Shown here piece after piece: positions 35,116 through 44,328 of a DNA stretch of 64,000 bases. The notes beneath the pieces were generated by a model, which did no database searches, had not been told where the DNA came from, and saw only the letters and a program-made list of their open reading frames with translations. Within the stretch, counting starts at the first letter, position 1; every line of letters begins with the position of its first letter. The position numbers and the translations under genes are program-made. This DNA comes from Bacillota bacterium. Lineage in GTDB: Bacteria > Bacillota > UBA4882 > UBA8346. The DNA lies in the NCBI GenBank assembly GCA_023426245.1, contig JAFABB010000060.1, positions 1-64,000 of the forward strand. Direction: 5' to 3'.

Positions 35116-36710
35116 ATTCAACCAGCCGAATTATCGGCTTTATCGATATCGGCACCAACTCTATCCGGTTGCTCCTGGTTCAGCACGATAATGACTCCTA
35201 CCGAATAATTTCTCAACAAAAAGAGACTGTGAGGCTGGGGGAAGGCGAGTTTGGAAATAGCGAATTCCTGCAACCCGAGGCAGTGAACCGGGCAGTTTTA
35301 GTCTGCAGTAAATTTGCGGAACTGGCCCATTCCTATGCCGCGGAGGAAATCATCGCTGTTGCCACTTCGGCAACCCGGGAAGCTGAAAATCAGGAGCAAT
35401 TTATTGAAAGGCTTCGCCATGAAGCCGGCATTGAAGTCAACGTCATTTCCGGAAGGGAAGAGGCCCGGTTAATTTATTTAGGGATCTCCAGCGGTGCCAA
35501 CCTGAATCATCATAACGCCTTTTTCATCGACATCGGCGGCGGCAGCACTGAAATTATTGTTGGAAATCAAGAAAAATATCTTTATCTTGACTCATTGAAA
35601 CTGGGAGCTATTCGCCTGGCATCATTATTTCCAGCCGATAATAAAGGGATGGTTTCTCCAACCCAATATGCCCTATTGCAGCAACATGTGCGGAATACGG
35701 CCGTCCGTTCCATCCAAAAAATTAAAAATATTCCGCTCGCTCTCGCCTATGGAAGCTCCGGGACAATCGAAAACCTCGGCGAAATTGCCTGCCGAATGTT
35801 TTATAAAAGGCGCCTGCAACGGGACGACTATCTTGATTACCAACAATTACAACATGTCATTGAATATTTATGTTCCCTACCCCTCGATGAAAGAAGAAAA
35901 GTCCCCGGAATCAATCCGGAACGGGCTGACATTATCATTGCGGGAGCCGCGGTTATCGATACTTTCATGTCTGATCTGGGTATCGAACGTATTTATATCA
36001 GCGAACGCAGTCTGCGCGACGGACTTTTGGTGGATTATCTTTACCGTCATGAAGCATCCTTCTCCGAAAGCGCGTCTTTCTCCGAAAGCCGCTTGACTTT
36101 CCGGGAGCGGAGTGTGCTTCAGCTTGGAAAAGCTTGCGGATTCGACGAGTTTCATGCCAATAAAGTCGCCGAACTTGCTTTGGAACTATTCGACAGTGCA
36201 GCGGAAACCGGGTTGCACGATTATCATTTCTGGGAAAGGGAGCTGCTGGAGTACTCCGCTTTACTCCATGATATCGGGGCTTTTCTATCCTATAACAATC
36301 ATCAAATCCATACGGCGTATCTGATCCGTAACGCCGATTTATTGGGTTTCAACCAAACCGAAATCACAATTATGGCCGCTACTGCTTTTTTCCACCGGAA
36401 AACTACCCCCCGCAAAAAACATCCGGAGTTTTCGGCCCTTGAAAAATCGGCCCAAAAAATTGTGATCTTGTTAAGTACCATTCTTCGTATCGCCGAAACT
36501 CTGGACCGGAGCCACACCGGCCTGATTAGTCACGCTAAATTCATAAACAATGTGGAAAACCAGCTTACTCTGGAAATCGTTGCTCCGCAAGATTGTCAAC
36601 TGGAATTATGGGGCTTACGAAATCATAAAAAAACCATCGAGGATTTTTTCGACAAAAATCTCGAGGTAACGGTAATCCGGGAATCTCCCCCGGCGAAGAT
36701 TTTAAAATAA
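35100..36710 (+). CDS. ppx: exopolyphosphatase / Ppx-GppA with HD domain
   Basis: 536 residues. N-terminal actin-like phosphatase: FIDIGTNSIRLLLV, ATSATREAEN, SGREEARLIYLGI, DIGGGSTEIIVG and YGSSGTIENL are intact. It removes terminal phosphate from polyphosphate or pppGpp. The C-terminal HD domain (about 345-500; LALELFDS, LLHDIGAF) resembles that of the upstream fusion protein. Between them, near residue 320, an in-frame 18-bp duplication gives SFSESA-SFSESR. Translationally coupled within the operon. Confidence 0.95.
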   Translation: MEGTLNSTSRIIGFIDIGTNSIRLLLVQHDNDSYRIISQQKETVRLGEGEFGNSEFLQPEAVNRAVLVCSKFAELAHSYAAEEIIAVATSATREAENQEQFIERLRHEAGIEVNVISGREEARLIYLGISSGANLNHHNAFFIDIGGGSTEIIVGNQEKYLYLDSLKLGAIRLASLFPADNKGMVSPTQYALLQQHVRNTAVRSIQKIKNIPLALAYGSSGTIENLGEIACRMFYKRRLQRDDYLDYQQLQHVIEYLCSLPLDERRKVPGINPERADIIIAGAAVIDTFMSDLGIERIYISERSLRDGLLVDYLYRHEASFSESASFSESRLTFRERSVLQLGKACGFDEFHANKVAELALELFDSAAETGLHDYHFWERELLEYSALLHDIGAFLSYNNHQIHTAYLIRNADLLGFNQTEITIMAATAFFHRKTTPRKKHPEFSALEKSAQKIVILLSTILRIAETLDRSHTGLISHAKFINNVENQLTLEIVAPQDCQLELWGLRNHKKTIEDFFDKNLEVTVIRESPPAKILK

Positions 36711-36718
36711 ACTGCAGG

Positions 36719-37021
36719 TTAAATCGTATTCAAAAGCCGTAAAGCATTCTCCAGACAATATTCAATGGTTTCGCCGCCTTCTGATGACAAATCAACGGAA
36801 GCCCAAATAGAACGTGTGGCATTCATCACTTGAATTGGAACTTCCTCTTCATAAAAGGCTGCAAATTTATACTGATTGCCGCTATAAATGTTACGAACCG
36901 AGGTTACCCTGAATTTCTTGCCGTTTTTCAAACATACCATGATGGCGTTTTCTCCATAAGCCCAGATTTCCTGGATGTTATTCAAAGCGTTGCTGGAAAT
37001 GGTTAATTTCAATTCATCCAC
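36719..37021 (-). CDS. hypothetical protein, 100 aa
   Basis: Beta-rich soluble protein, no motif recognised. The GTG at 37021 lies inside the Shine-Dalgarno AGGTGG; a TTG three codons on (37012), 5 nt after it, fits better. Convergent with ppx, 8 bp apart. No function proposed. Confidence 0.6.
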   Translation of the reverse strand: MDELKLTISSNALNNIQEIWAYGENAIMVCLKNGKKFRVTSVRNIYSGNQYKFAAFYEEEVPIQVMNATRSIWASVDLSSEGGETIEYCLENALRLLNTI

Positions 37022-37225
37022 CTACTTTCTAAAATAGAAAACCGTTCTCCATTATTTTTCTCTTCCAATACTATTTTCCCTTTTAAAGATCGCCTTGGCG
37101 GGTGAAGTTTAGCCAAAGCTTAATTTATTTAATCCATTCTTAATCTATTGATTACCTGAGGATCATAAAAAAGCCGTTGCCAAATTTACCTTTCATTTTG
37201 CAACAGCCTGGTAACTCAATCGTCT

Positions 37226-37822
37226 TTACGCGGAAATTCCATTTATAAAAGGCCTGACATCCGTCGTAATCATTCCAGCTTTGGCAGCAGCCGCAAGTCC
37301 AGGCGGCGCATCTTCAAATACCTGGCAATACTCAGGCGGGACCTTCATTAATTCTGCGCATTTCAGAAAGATCTCCGGATCCGGCTTTCCTTTTTTAACG
37401 TCATCCGTGGTGACAATGATTTTAAAATACCGATCAACTTCAGCCGCTTTAATATTGACAAGGGCGATATCCCGGCATTCACCGGTACCTATGGCCATCG
37501 GTAATTTGCCATAATACGCCTTTACTATTCTAAATACCGGCTCTACCGGGATAACTTTTTTTGTTAAATGGAGGTAAGATTCATTTTTGGCCTTGCAAAC
37601 CGCTGCAACGTCCAGAGCATATCCGAAGTTTTGGTTCAAATATTTTGTAATGTTTTCACTAGACATTCCGGCAAGTTGATAGAGTAAAGATTCCGATACT
37701 TCAAATCCAAATTGAGCTCCCACTACCCGCCAAGAAGCCACATGGGTGGGCATGGTATCCCCTAAGGTTCCATCAAAATCAAAAATTAGCCCCCGAGCTT
37801 TCGGGTCAACAGTTAAGGTCAT
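37226..37822 (-). CDS. HAD-family phosphatase, beta-phosphoglucomutase-like
   Basis: 198 residues: motif I DFDGTLGDTMP, motif II GTGE, the Lys of motif III in KKGKPDPE, and motif IV EDAPPG, with an alpha-helical cap after motif I. Acts on a small phosphorylated metabolite, commonly a sugar phosphate. ATG 6 nt after GAGGTG. Isolated gene; the spacers on both sides show only a solo end of the palindromic element (about 37195-37212). Confidence 0.9.
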   Translation of the reverse strand: MTLTVDPKARGLIFDFDGTLGDTMPTHVASWRVVGAQFGFEVSESLLYQLAGMSSENITKYLNQNFGYALDVAAVCKAKNESYLHLTKKVIPVEPVFRIVKAYYGKLPMAIGTGECRDIALVNIKAAEVDRYFKIIVTTDDVKKGKPDPEIFLKCAELMKVPPEYCQVFEDAPPGLAAAAKAGMITTDVRPFINGISA

Positions 37823-38030
37823 CAGCTACACCTCAAATTAAAATCATCTTTGAAAACTAAAATTCGCTTTTACAGAGGAATTAGCCTTTTTATTAACCGA
37901 AATGTTATACTCCGGTTGTTCTCTGCTCCGAAAATCTCCGGCCCCATCAACACCATTGAAAATGACTTCATGAAAAAACCGTTCACTATTTTCATGAGAT
38001 ATCGATGTTAAAAGAATCTTCTAAATTGGG

Positions 38031-38087
38031 TTGACTTGGTTGAAACTCCATGATATATTCTTCGTATACGTATAATTCGTATGCGAA
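38031..38087 (+). promoter_or_regulatory. promoter and operator of the MarR gene
   Basis: -35 TTGACT (38031-38036), 17-bp spacer, -10 TATATT (38054-38059), then the inverted repeat TTCGTATACG / CGTATGCGAA (38061-38087, one mismatch, 7-bp centre) over the start point. This is the usual layout for autorepression. Confidence 0.75.
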
Positions 38088-38112
38088 ATAGTTTAGACAA
38101 AGGATTGATTGG

Positions 38113-38538
38113 ATGGAAAGTATAAGTCCGCCTTTGTTTTGCCTTCTGATTAAGAATACTTGGCAAAAGCTTTCAAGATACTATAACCAGCAACTTGCCG
38201 GTTTCGATCTCAGCGTGCCCAAAGCGCTGCTCCTTTTGGAAATTTCACCCGAGGGTGGTGAGAATCCCAAAACCCTAGCAGCGAAACTCGATCTTGAAAG
38301 TTCAAGTATGACGGGTCTTTTAGACCGATTGGAGAAAAAGGGATTCATCGAAAGACGCCCTGACCCCAATGATCGCCGCAGTATCTTAATCTTTCTCACC
38401 CAAAGCGGAATCACGGCGCGGGAAAACATCAAAGCATTGGTGGAAAAGTTAGACCGAAAAGTACAGGAAGCGCTTACTGCAGATGATGTAAAGGCTTTTC
38501 GCCGGATTATTTCGGTTATCAGTAAACAAATTTCTTAA
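38113..38538 (+). CDS. MarR family transcriptional regulator
   Basis: 141 residues with the winged helix-turn-helix typical of MarR: LAAKLDLESSSMTGLLDRLEKKGFIERRPDPNDRRSILIFLT. ATG 8 nt after AGGA. Upstream operator predicts autoregulation, and the next gene, fabF, is 25 bp downstream, so it may control fatty acid elongation in the manner of FabT, also a MarR protein. The ligand is unknown. Confidence 0.9.
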   Translation: MESISPPLFCLLIKNTWQKLSRYYNQQLAGFDLSVPKALLLLEISPEGGENPKTLAAKLDLESSSMTGLLDRLEKKGFIERRPDPNDRRSILIFLTQSGITARENIKALVEKLDRKVQEALTADDVKAFRRIISVISKQIS

Positions 38539-38563
38539 ACTTTTAAAAGCAAAGGTGATTTCT

Positions 38564-39802
38564 TTGAGTCGAAGAGTGGTTATTACTGGTATTGGATTGG
38601 TCTCCCCCATCGGGCTTACAACTTCAGAAAACTGGGATTCATTAATGGCAGGCCATTCAGGGGTATCCTTGATTACTCGTTTTGATACTTCCAAATTCAG
38701 CACCAAAATTGCAGCGGAGGTAAAAAACTTTGATCCTCTGCAATATATTGAGAAAAAAGAACTTAAGAAAATGGATCGCTTCATTCAATATGCGATCGGC
38801 GCTTCTGAGCAAGCACTGGCTGATTCCGGGCTGAAAGTCACACCGGAAAATGCCGATAATATCGGAGTCATCGTGGGTTCGGGTCTTGGAGGCATTGAAA
38901 CTATTATTCATTATCATGATATTTGCAACGAGAAGGGGCCAGACCGGGTTTCCCCCTTCTTTGTCCCTGCTTTGGCTTTGAATCTGGCTGCCGGTCAAAT
39001 TTCGATCCGTACCGGCGCGAAAGGCCCCAATTATTCAGCGGTATCCGCATGTTCAACCGGAACCCATGCGATCGGTGATGCTTATCATATCATTAAACGG
39101 GGCGAGGCTGACGTGATTTTCGCCGGTGGTACTGAAGCTACGGTTGTCCCGGTAGCGATCGCCGGATTTGCCAACATGACCGCACTTTCTTCCTGCAACG
39201 ATGAGCCGGAAAAGGCCAGCCGTCCATTTGACGCCGAACGGGATGGTTTCGTCATGGGCGAAGGAGCGGGTATTCTCATTCTGGAAGAGTTAGAGCATGC
39301 CCAAAAACGTGGAGCCAAGATTTATGCTGAAGTTATCGGATTTGGAATGAACAGTGATGCGTACCACATTACATCGCCAGCCCCGGATGGTTCGGGAGCT
39401 GCCCAATGCATGAGGTTGGCGCTTAAGTCAGCCGGTATTGCCGGGGACGAAGTCGATTATATTAACGCTCACGGTACTTCGACTCCCGTTAATGATGCCA
39501 TGGAAACCAAAGCCATTAAATTAACCTTTGGAGATCACGCCCGGAAAATTCTGGTGAACTCAACCAAATCAATGACAGGCCATTTGTTGGGGGCTGCCGG
39601 AGCCATCGAGACGGCATTTACAGCCCTCTCTCTGTTCCATCAAGTTTCACCGCCCACCATTAACCAAGAACATCCCGATCCAGAATGCGATCTGGATTAT
39701 GTGGCCAACAAAGCCCGCAAGGCGGATTTGAAGGTGGGAATATCGAATTCTTTCGGTTTTGGTTCCACCAATGCCTGCGTGGTATTAAGACGTTTTCAGT
39801 AA
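38564..39802 (+). CDS. fabF: beta-ketoacyl-ACP synthase II
   Basis: 412 residues. Condenses malonyl-ACP with acyl-ACP in type II fatty acid synthesis. The Cys-His-His triad is intact: ACSTG (about residue 162), NAHGTSTP (about 301), TGHLLGAAG (about 339). The GTG at 38555 is part of the Shine-Dalgarno AAAGGTG, so I take TTG 38564, 6 nt after it. Operon with a MarR gene, outside a full fab cluster, so possibly a dedicated or regulated copy. Confidence 0.94.
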   Translation: MSRRVVITGIGLVSPIGLTTSENWDSLMAGHSGVSLITRFDTSKFSTKIAAEVKNFDPLQYIEKKELKKMDRFIQYAIGASEQALADSGLKVTPENADNIGVIVGSGLGGIETIIHYHDICNEKGPDRVSPFFVPALALNLAAGQISIRTGAKGPNYSAVSACSTGTHAIGDAYHIIKRGEADVIFAGGTEATVVPVAIAGFANMTALSSCNDEPEKASRPFDAERDGFVMGEGAGILILEELEHAQKRGAKIYAEVIGFGMNSDAYHITSPAPDGSGAAQCMRLALKSAGIAGDEVDYINAHGTSTPVNDAMETKAIKLTFGDHARKILVNSTKSMTGHLLGAAGAIETAFTALSLFHQVSPPTINQEHPDPECDLDYVANKARKADLKVGISNSFGFGSTNACVVLRRFQ

Positions 39803-39825
39803 TAAATTTTGGAACACTCTGATCT

Positions 39826-39870
39826 AAAAACCGCATTTTCAAAAGCATACATGCTGGAAATGCGGTTTTT
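39826..39870. terminator. bidirectional terminator after fabF
   Basis: Perfect 13-bp stem AAAAACCGCATTT / AAATGCGGTTTTT with A-run and T-run ends, between the convergent fabF and the gene ending at 39883. Confidence 0.88.
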
Positions 39871-39882
39871 AAATTTGAATCA

Positions 39883-40083
39883 TCAATAGAGGCGGCCTTC
39901 ATTGAGCTCAAAAATCCGACTGCGGATTTTCTTTTTCACCCGTTCCGTTGCCCGAACAACATAAGGGTCCTTTTTTGGGTCCGGATGAGAAATTGTCCCC
40001 CGCTGAATGGGTTCAGCCTGATAGTCAGGATTTTTGCCAGCAGACTTGAAACCTCCTTTCGTTATGTCTCCCAAAATATCCAT
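39883..40083 (-). CDS. small basic protein, 66 aa
   Basis: Lys/Arg-rich, hydrophilic, no motif recognised (GTISHPDPKKDPYVVRATERVKKKIRSR). ATG stands immediately after AAAGGAG, with GGGGAA 5 nt further up; a TTG at codon 4 is an alternative start. Ends at the fabF bidirectional terminator. Confidence 0.55.
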   Translation of the reverse strand: MDILGDITKGGFKSAGKNPDYQAEPIQRGTISHPDPKKDPYVVRATERVKKKIRSRIFELNEGRLY

Positions 40084-40119
40084 CTCCTTTCCCCATGATT
40101 CATCTTATACTTCCATAGC

Positions 40120-40914
40120 TTAATCCGTTAACGGGACTTTCTCAAAAAAAGCAAGCAATTCTTCAATCATGCAATCCTCTTGCATTGCGCGTTTTACAAA
40201 AATCTCCCCCAGCACCAAGAGGAATTTTTCATCCACCGGTGATAAATCATCCGCTTGGGAATCCATATGCAGCAACAAGTGGACGTCCTTTCCCAGGTGT
40301 AAATTAATACCGAAAGCACTTTCCGGCTCCCTGACGCTTTTATTTTCCGTAACGATAAGCTTGGGTAATAACGGATGGGATAGCCCCCACTTTCCTTGAT
40401 TATTTAATAAAGTGAGAGCGATTGGGCGCTCTGGAAAAGCCTCCCAAAAAGTAGCCAGCAATTCCCGAAGCAACATCAACTTATCCGGTATTTCCCACTC
40501 CTTGATTTTCAGCCATTGAAGAATCAAAGACCAACGGAGCGATTCTTCTTTCACGAGCTCCTCAATTTCTTCTCCGGCGATTTCGCCGGATACCTCCGTC
40601 AGTTGCTCCTGAAACTCTTTGGTCCATTGGATTCCTTCTTTGCTTACATTAAAATATGGGAAAAAAATACATATCAGAAGAATTACCGTTCCCACAGCAA
40701 CCAGGACAATTCGTCCTAAAATAATAATCAGCGGCGAATTAAATATTTTATATTGCGGTGAAAGAATAAAATTGCTTAACTCATGAGCAGGTAAATCCAA
40801 GTGTTTGAAGTTAAATAAAAGGATGCCGGCAACTAAAGGGATATAAATAATCCACCATAAACAAAACCGGTTTTTGGTCAGCCAATGTTGAATATTAAAA
40901 GATTTGACTTCCAT
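40120..40914 (-). CDS. membrane protein with cytosolic domain, function unknown
   Basis: 264 residues: two N-terminal membrane helices (about 18-36 and 64-86) followed by a soluble acidic domain with an alpha/beta pattern that may be GAF-like. No motif recognised. ATG 40914 follows AGGGGTGGG by 3-5 nt; two further in-frame ATGs upstream lack such a site. Follows no operon partner. Confidence 0.68.
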   Translation of the reverse strand: MEVKSFNIQHWLTKNRFCLWWIIYIPLVAGILLFNFKHLDLPAHELSNFILSPQYKIFNSPLIIILGRIVLVAVGTVILLICIFFPYFNVSKEGIQWTKEFQEQLTEVSGEIAGEEIEELVKEESLRWSLILQWLKIKEWEIPDKLMLLRELLATFWEAFPERPIALTLLNNQGKWGLSHPLLPKLIVTENKSVREPESAFGINLHLGKDVHLLLHMDSQADDLSPVDEKFLLVLGEIFVKRAMQEDCMIEELLAFFEKVPLTD

Positions 40915-41130
40915 ATTCCCACCCCTATGATTCATCTTTATGAAAATCAAAGGGTAATTTATGAGATCCACAAATATTTTGAGATCCCAAAATAAAAATG
41001 CGCGAAAAATTAGCGAAAATCATAAATGTTACGATGTCCTTGTTCCGAATGTCTCTTACCGGCATAAGTTATAGTAGGCTAAAACTAAGATATCCAAAGT
41101 AAATCCTTACCTAGCTAGGGGGAAATCCGA

Positions 41131-41328
41131 ATGTCGAAACATCATCACCATCATCATCGCCATGACCAAAACTGCAAATGCTCAAAACATGGGTCGTGCG
41201 AGTCCCGGAACACACGCGCCGGAGAAAATTGGATGGATTGTTTATGCGGGGGAAGTAATGGAACTTTTATAATTTTTCTGCTGGTATTGATTTTAGCATT
41301 AAGTTTCATGGGTACCGGAGGCATCTAA
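41131..41328 (+). CDS. His/Cys-rich small membrane protein with natural His6
   Basis: 65 residues: MSKHHHHHHRHDQNCKC at the N-terminus, further CSKHGSC and CLC, then one membrane helix (about 44-60). A G-rich Shine-Dalgarno (AGGGGGAAA) precedes the ATG. The His and Cys clusters look metal-binding; the short length and single C-terminal helix recall small sporulation or envelope proteins of Bacilli. Function unproven. Confidence 0.75.
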   Translation: MSKHHHHHHRHDQNCKCSKHGSCESRNTRAGENWMDCLCGGSNGTFIIFLLVLILALSFMGTGGI

Positions 41329-41442
41329 AGATTGTTCAAAAAAAAATAAGATCTCCTTACAATTATGCGGCTTTCTTCTTTGCAAAGCCCCACGATTGAT
41401 TGGTAGATCTTAACTTGATCTCTTTAAGACAGTTTTTTTAAA

Positions 41443-41793
41443 TTACGCGATTCGAATCAGATTGTTTTCAAGCATATATTTTTCAATAGCCTGGGCTTCT
41501 TTTTCGGTCAAATTATCAAATTTCAAGCCGTAATTGAATAAGCTATAAATCCCTTTTTGACTACGGACCACTGTGGCTATGGGAGAAATTTTACCGCATA
41601 CTCCTGCCAGATAGAAACTGAGGGTTAATTTTTGACCGGCTTCAAACTGTTCCAATGACAACATGCCGACTCCCTCTTTGGTGAGGTTCTCGATATATCC
41701 GCAGTCACTATGAACCTGGCCGTCAATGAAAATCTCTGCCGCAATATGGGTATTGATACGGGACTCCTTACGACACTCTTGCGCTAAATCCAT
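41443..41793 (-). CDS. PilZ-domain protein
   Basis: 116 residues. RKESR (the RxxxR c-di-GMP motif) and, about 25 residues later, NLTKEGVGM (the D/NxSxxG-like motif) identify PilZ. Likely a c-di-GMP effector, linked by function to the EAL-CBS-GGDEF protein at 29 kb. ATG 41793 has GAGG 10 nt upstream; a longer frame to 41853 lacks a site. Confidence 0.85.
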   Translation of the reverse strand: MDLAQECRKESRINTHIAAEIFIDGQVHSDCGYIENLTKEGVGMLSLEQFEAGQKLTLSFYLAGVCGKISPIATVVRSQKGIYSLFNYGLKFDNLTEKEAQAIEKYMLENNLIRIA

Positions 41794-41966
41794 CACTTTC
41801 TTACCTCGCTTTTTCAATATTAAGGATGGCATGGGTATCATTTTTTCAACCATCTATAATAACTATCGACCGGTTACAAAAAAAATTTACACTTTTATGG
41901 TCTATTTTGTGAATTTTTCATTTCACTAAAACATCGTTCGCCGCCTTTAGGTCCCAATCTTTGCGG

Positions 41967-44036
41967 TCATGATAATTCGTCCAAAATTTTATGTAAGGTT
42001 TGCCAATCGGTTACCGGTTCTAAACAACGGTTTGCGAAGCAAGGATAACAGGTTGGTTTCCCGGTTACCATGGGCCGATCCAAAAATAATTCTTTTGCCG
42101 GATGAGAAGTCAGATCCTGATAGGAATTATGCCAGGCTACGATACGGTAAGGTATATAAGAATGCCTCAAACGGGTTAAAATCTCCGGCATGGCTGTACC
42201 CTCACTAATGAATGTGAACTCTTTGGTCCCTTGATAATACCGATCCAATGCCCCGATGAGACCGGCATGGGCCCAAATTTCTTGCTGCATCGCTTCACGA
42301 TAGGCCCTCAATATCCGCTCCGCCTCTTGCAAAAAATTATTGTGGCCGGTCAACGCCCCAAGCCTGATTAGATTTTCGCAATGAACCGACACCCCGCTGG
42401 GAATCGCCTGATCTTCCCCGGATAAGGGCCTGGTAAATAAGGTGCCGGCTTCAACATTCATATAGTAATAGCCATCATCCCCCCCCAATTTTTGGATCGC
42501 CTTTTGGGTAAGTTCCAGACTCCTGCTAAGCCAAATTTCATCAAAATCAGTCTCATATAAGTCCAGAAAGCCTTCTGCCAGGAATGAATAATCATCCAGT
42601 ATGGCCTCTACCTTAGCCACGCCATTTTTATAAATCCGCTGAAGTCCTTGGGGTGAGTTCAACGAATTCCAAATAAATACTCCTGCCGCTTTCGCCGATT
42701 GGTAATCTTCATTTCTCCCAAAGATTTGATATGCATAAGCCAGCGCGCCGATCACCAGACCGTTCCAGCCAGTGATGATCTTTTCATCCCGAAACGGTTT
42801 AACTCTGGTTTCACGGGCCTTAAAAAGCATTTCCCTGCCATAATTGATTTTTTGCTTCCAATCGGGATTTTCCCTGACGTTCACCCGTGGCCCGGTCCTT
42901 GGTGAAGAGGAGTCCTCCAAAAGGTTGAGAATATTGGCACCTTCAAAATTTCCTTTTTCGCTGAGTCCGTAATAATCTATGAATAACTCCGACAACTGCC
43001 CTCCCAAGATTTCCCGGACCTGTGGCAACTTCCAGATAAAAAATTTCCCTTCCAACCCTTCGCTATCCGCATCCTGGGTCGCATAGAAACCGCCTTCGGG
43101 GGAAGTCATCTCCCGTCTGATATAATCGGTTGTCTGGTTGACAACATCGCGAAACTCTTCATTTTCCGTCAATTGATAGCCCACGGTATATATCCTTAGT
43201 AGCTGGGCATTATCGTAAAGCATTTTCTCAAAATGGGGCACCAGCCATTTTTCATCCGTTGAATAACGGTGAAATCCCCCTCCCAAATGATCATAAATCC
43301 CCCCTTTGGCAATTTGTTCCAGAGTCAAACGAACATGTTCCACCAGGTCTGACCGATGGTGTTCCTTCCCCAGCCTTACAAAAAGCTGCAAAAGTGAAAC
43401 GTTGGGGAATTTAGGGGCTTTTCCGAATCCTCCGTTTACGGGATCAATTGCCTGGTAAAGCTGATAAGCCGCTTTTAAAGAATATTCCTTGCCAGGCATT
43501 TCTCCGGTATCGGCGGCTTCTTTACCCGGCTGAAGAAAATGATTGAGTTCCCGGGAAGCCTTGTCGATATCGTTTTTTTGATTTTGCCACTTGTCATGGA
43601 CTAGTTTCAACAGCTCGGGAAAACTAATCCTCCCATACATCGGGACAGGGGGGAAATACGTCCCTCCAAAAAAAGGCCTTTGCTCAGAGTCTAAAAAAAC
43701 TGTCAAGGGCCAGCCGCCCTGTCCGGTAATAGCCCCAACCGCCTGTTGATAGAGATGGTCGATGTCCGGCCGTTCCTCCCGGTCGACTTTGATATTGATA
43801 AAATAATCGTTCATTAACTTGGCGATTTCAGGATTTTCAAAAGACTCCCGCTCCATCACATGGCACCAATGGCAAGCGCTATATCCACAAGAAAGTAAAA
43901 TTGGTTTGTCTTCTGCTTTGGCTTTGGCAAAAGCTTCCTCGCCCCAGGGGTACCAGTCGACGGGGTTATGGGCATGTTGGAGGAGGTAGGGGGAACTTTC
44001 GTGAATGAGACGATTGGCTACTTTTGTTTCGGGCAT
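41967..44036 (-). CDS. thioredoxin-fold DUF255 / YyaL-type protein
   Basis: 689 residues. The N-terminal DUF255 thioredoxin-like domain (LIHESSPYLLQHAHNPVDWYPWGEEAF, then CHWCHVM) is followed by an alpha/alpha-barrel like N-acylglucosamine 2-epimerase. Both Cys of CHWC are present. Family members are widespread with unknown substrate. ATG 44036 has AAGGA 11 nt upstream; the frame extends further upstream without a start signal. Confidence 0.92.
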   Translation of the reverse strand: MPETKVANRLIHESSPYLLQHAHNPVDWYPWGEEAFAKAKAEDKPILLSCGYSACHWCHVMERESFENPEIAKLMNDYFINIKVDREERPDIDHLYQQAVGAITGQGGWPLTVFLDSEQRPFFGGTYFPPVPMYGRISFPELLKLVHDKWQNQKNDIDKASRELNHFLQPGKEAADTGEMPGKEYSLKAAYQLYQAIDPVNGGFGKAPKFPNVSLLQLFVRLGKEHHRSDLVEHVRLTLEQIAKGGIYDHLGGGFHRYSTDEKWLVPHFEKMLYDNAQLLRIYTVGYQLTENEEFRDVVNQTTDYIRREMTSPEGGFYATQDADSEGLEGKFFIWKLPQVREILGGQLSELFIDYYGLSEKGNFEGANILNLLEDSSSPRTGPRVNVRENPDWKQKINYGREMLFKARETRVKPFRDEKIITGWNGLVIGALAYAYQIFGRNEDYQSAKAAGVFIWNSLNSPQGLQRIYKNGVAKVEAILDDYSFLAEGFLDLYETDFDEIWLSRSLELTQKAIQKLGGDDGYYYMNVEAGTLFTRPLSGEDQAIPSGVSVHCENLIRLGALTGHNNFLQEAERILRAYREAMQQEIWAHAGLIGALDRYYQGTKEFTFISEGTAMPEILTRLRHSYIPYRIVAWHNSYQDLTSHPAKELFLDRPMVTGKPTCYPCFANRCLEPVTDWQTLHKILDELS

Positions 44037-44172
44037 GAATGAATCAGTCCTTTTTGAGTTACTTTTTCGTTGAGAAATAAAGTATGCCCAAAATCGGGAG
44101 ATTTTCCGCGGGTAAGACAATTGAACAGAAAGTGATGAGATCAGACTTACTTTGCCAATTGTCGCCGCCTCA

Positions 44173-44210
44173 AACGGCCTCAACCCATGTGAATTGGGCT
44201 TGAGGCCGTT
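44173..44210. other. intergenic hairpin
   Basis: AACGGCCTCAACCCA pairs with TGGGCTTGAGGCCGTT almost perfectly (15 bp). No T-run follows; a terminator of the gene ending at 44329, or a REP-like palindrome, is possible. Confidence 0.5.
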
Positions 44211-44328
44211 CTTAGGTTGGTATTTCTACCAATTACCTTAAAACTCATTGAAAATTTTATACTACCAGTGATACCAATTACTTTCAGCGTTAGGTTCCTG
44301 CCATTCCATGAATGAATATCTATCACAA

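Noticed and set aside
41370..41400. c-di-GMP riboswitch (GCAAAGCC match)
   Set aside because: Only one short piece of the GEMM consensus fits, and it lies between convergent gene ends.
44300..44320. TetR half-site TGAATGAATA near 44309
   Set aside because: Single half only, at the 3' end of a gene; no partner arm in range.
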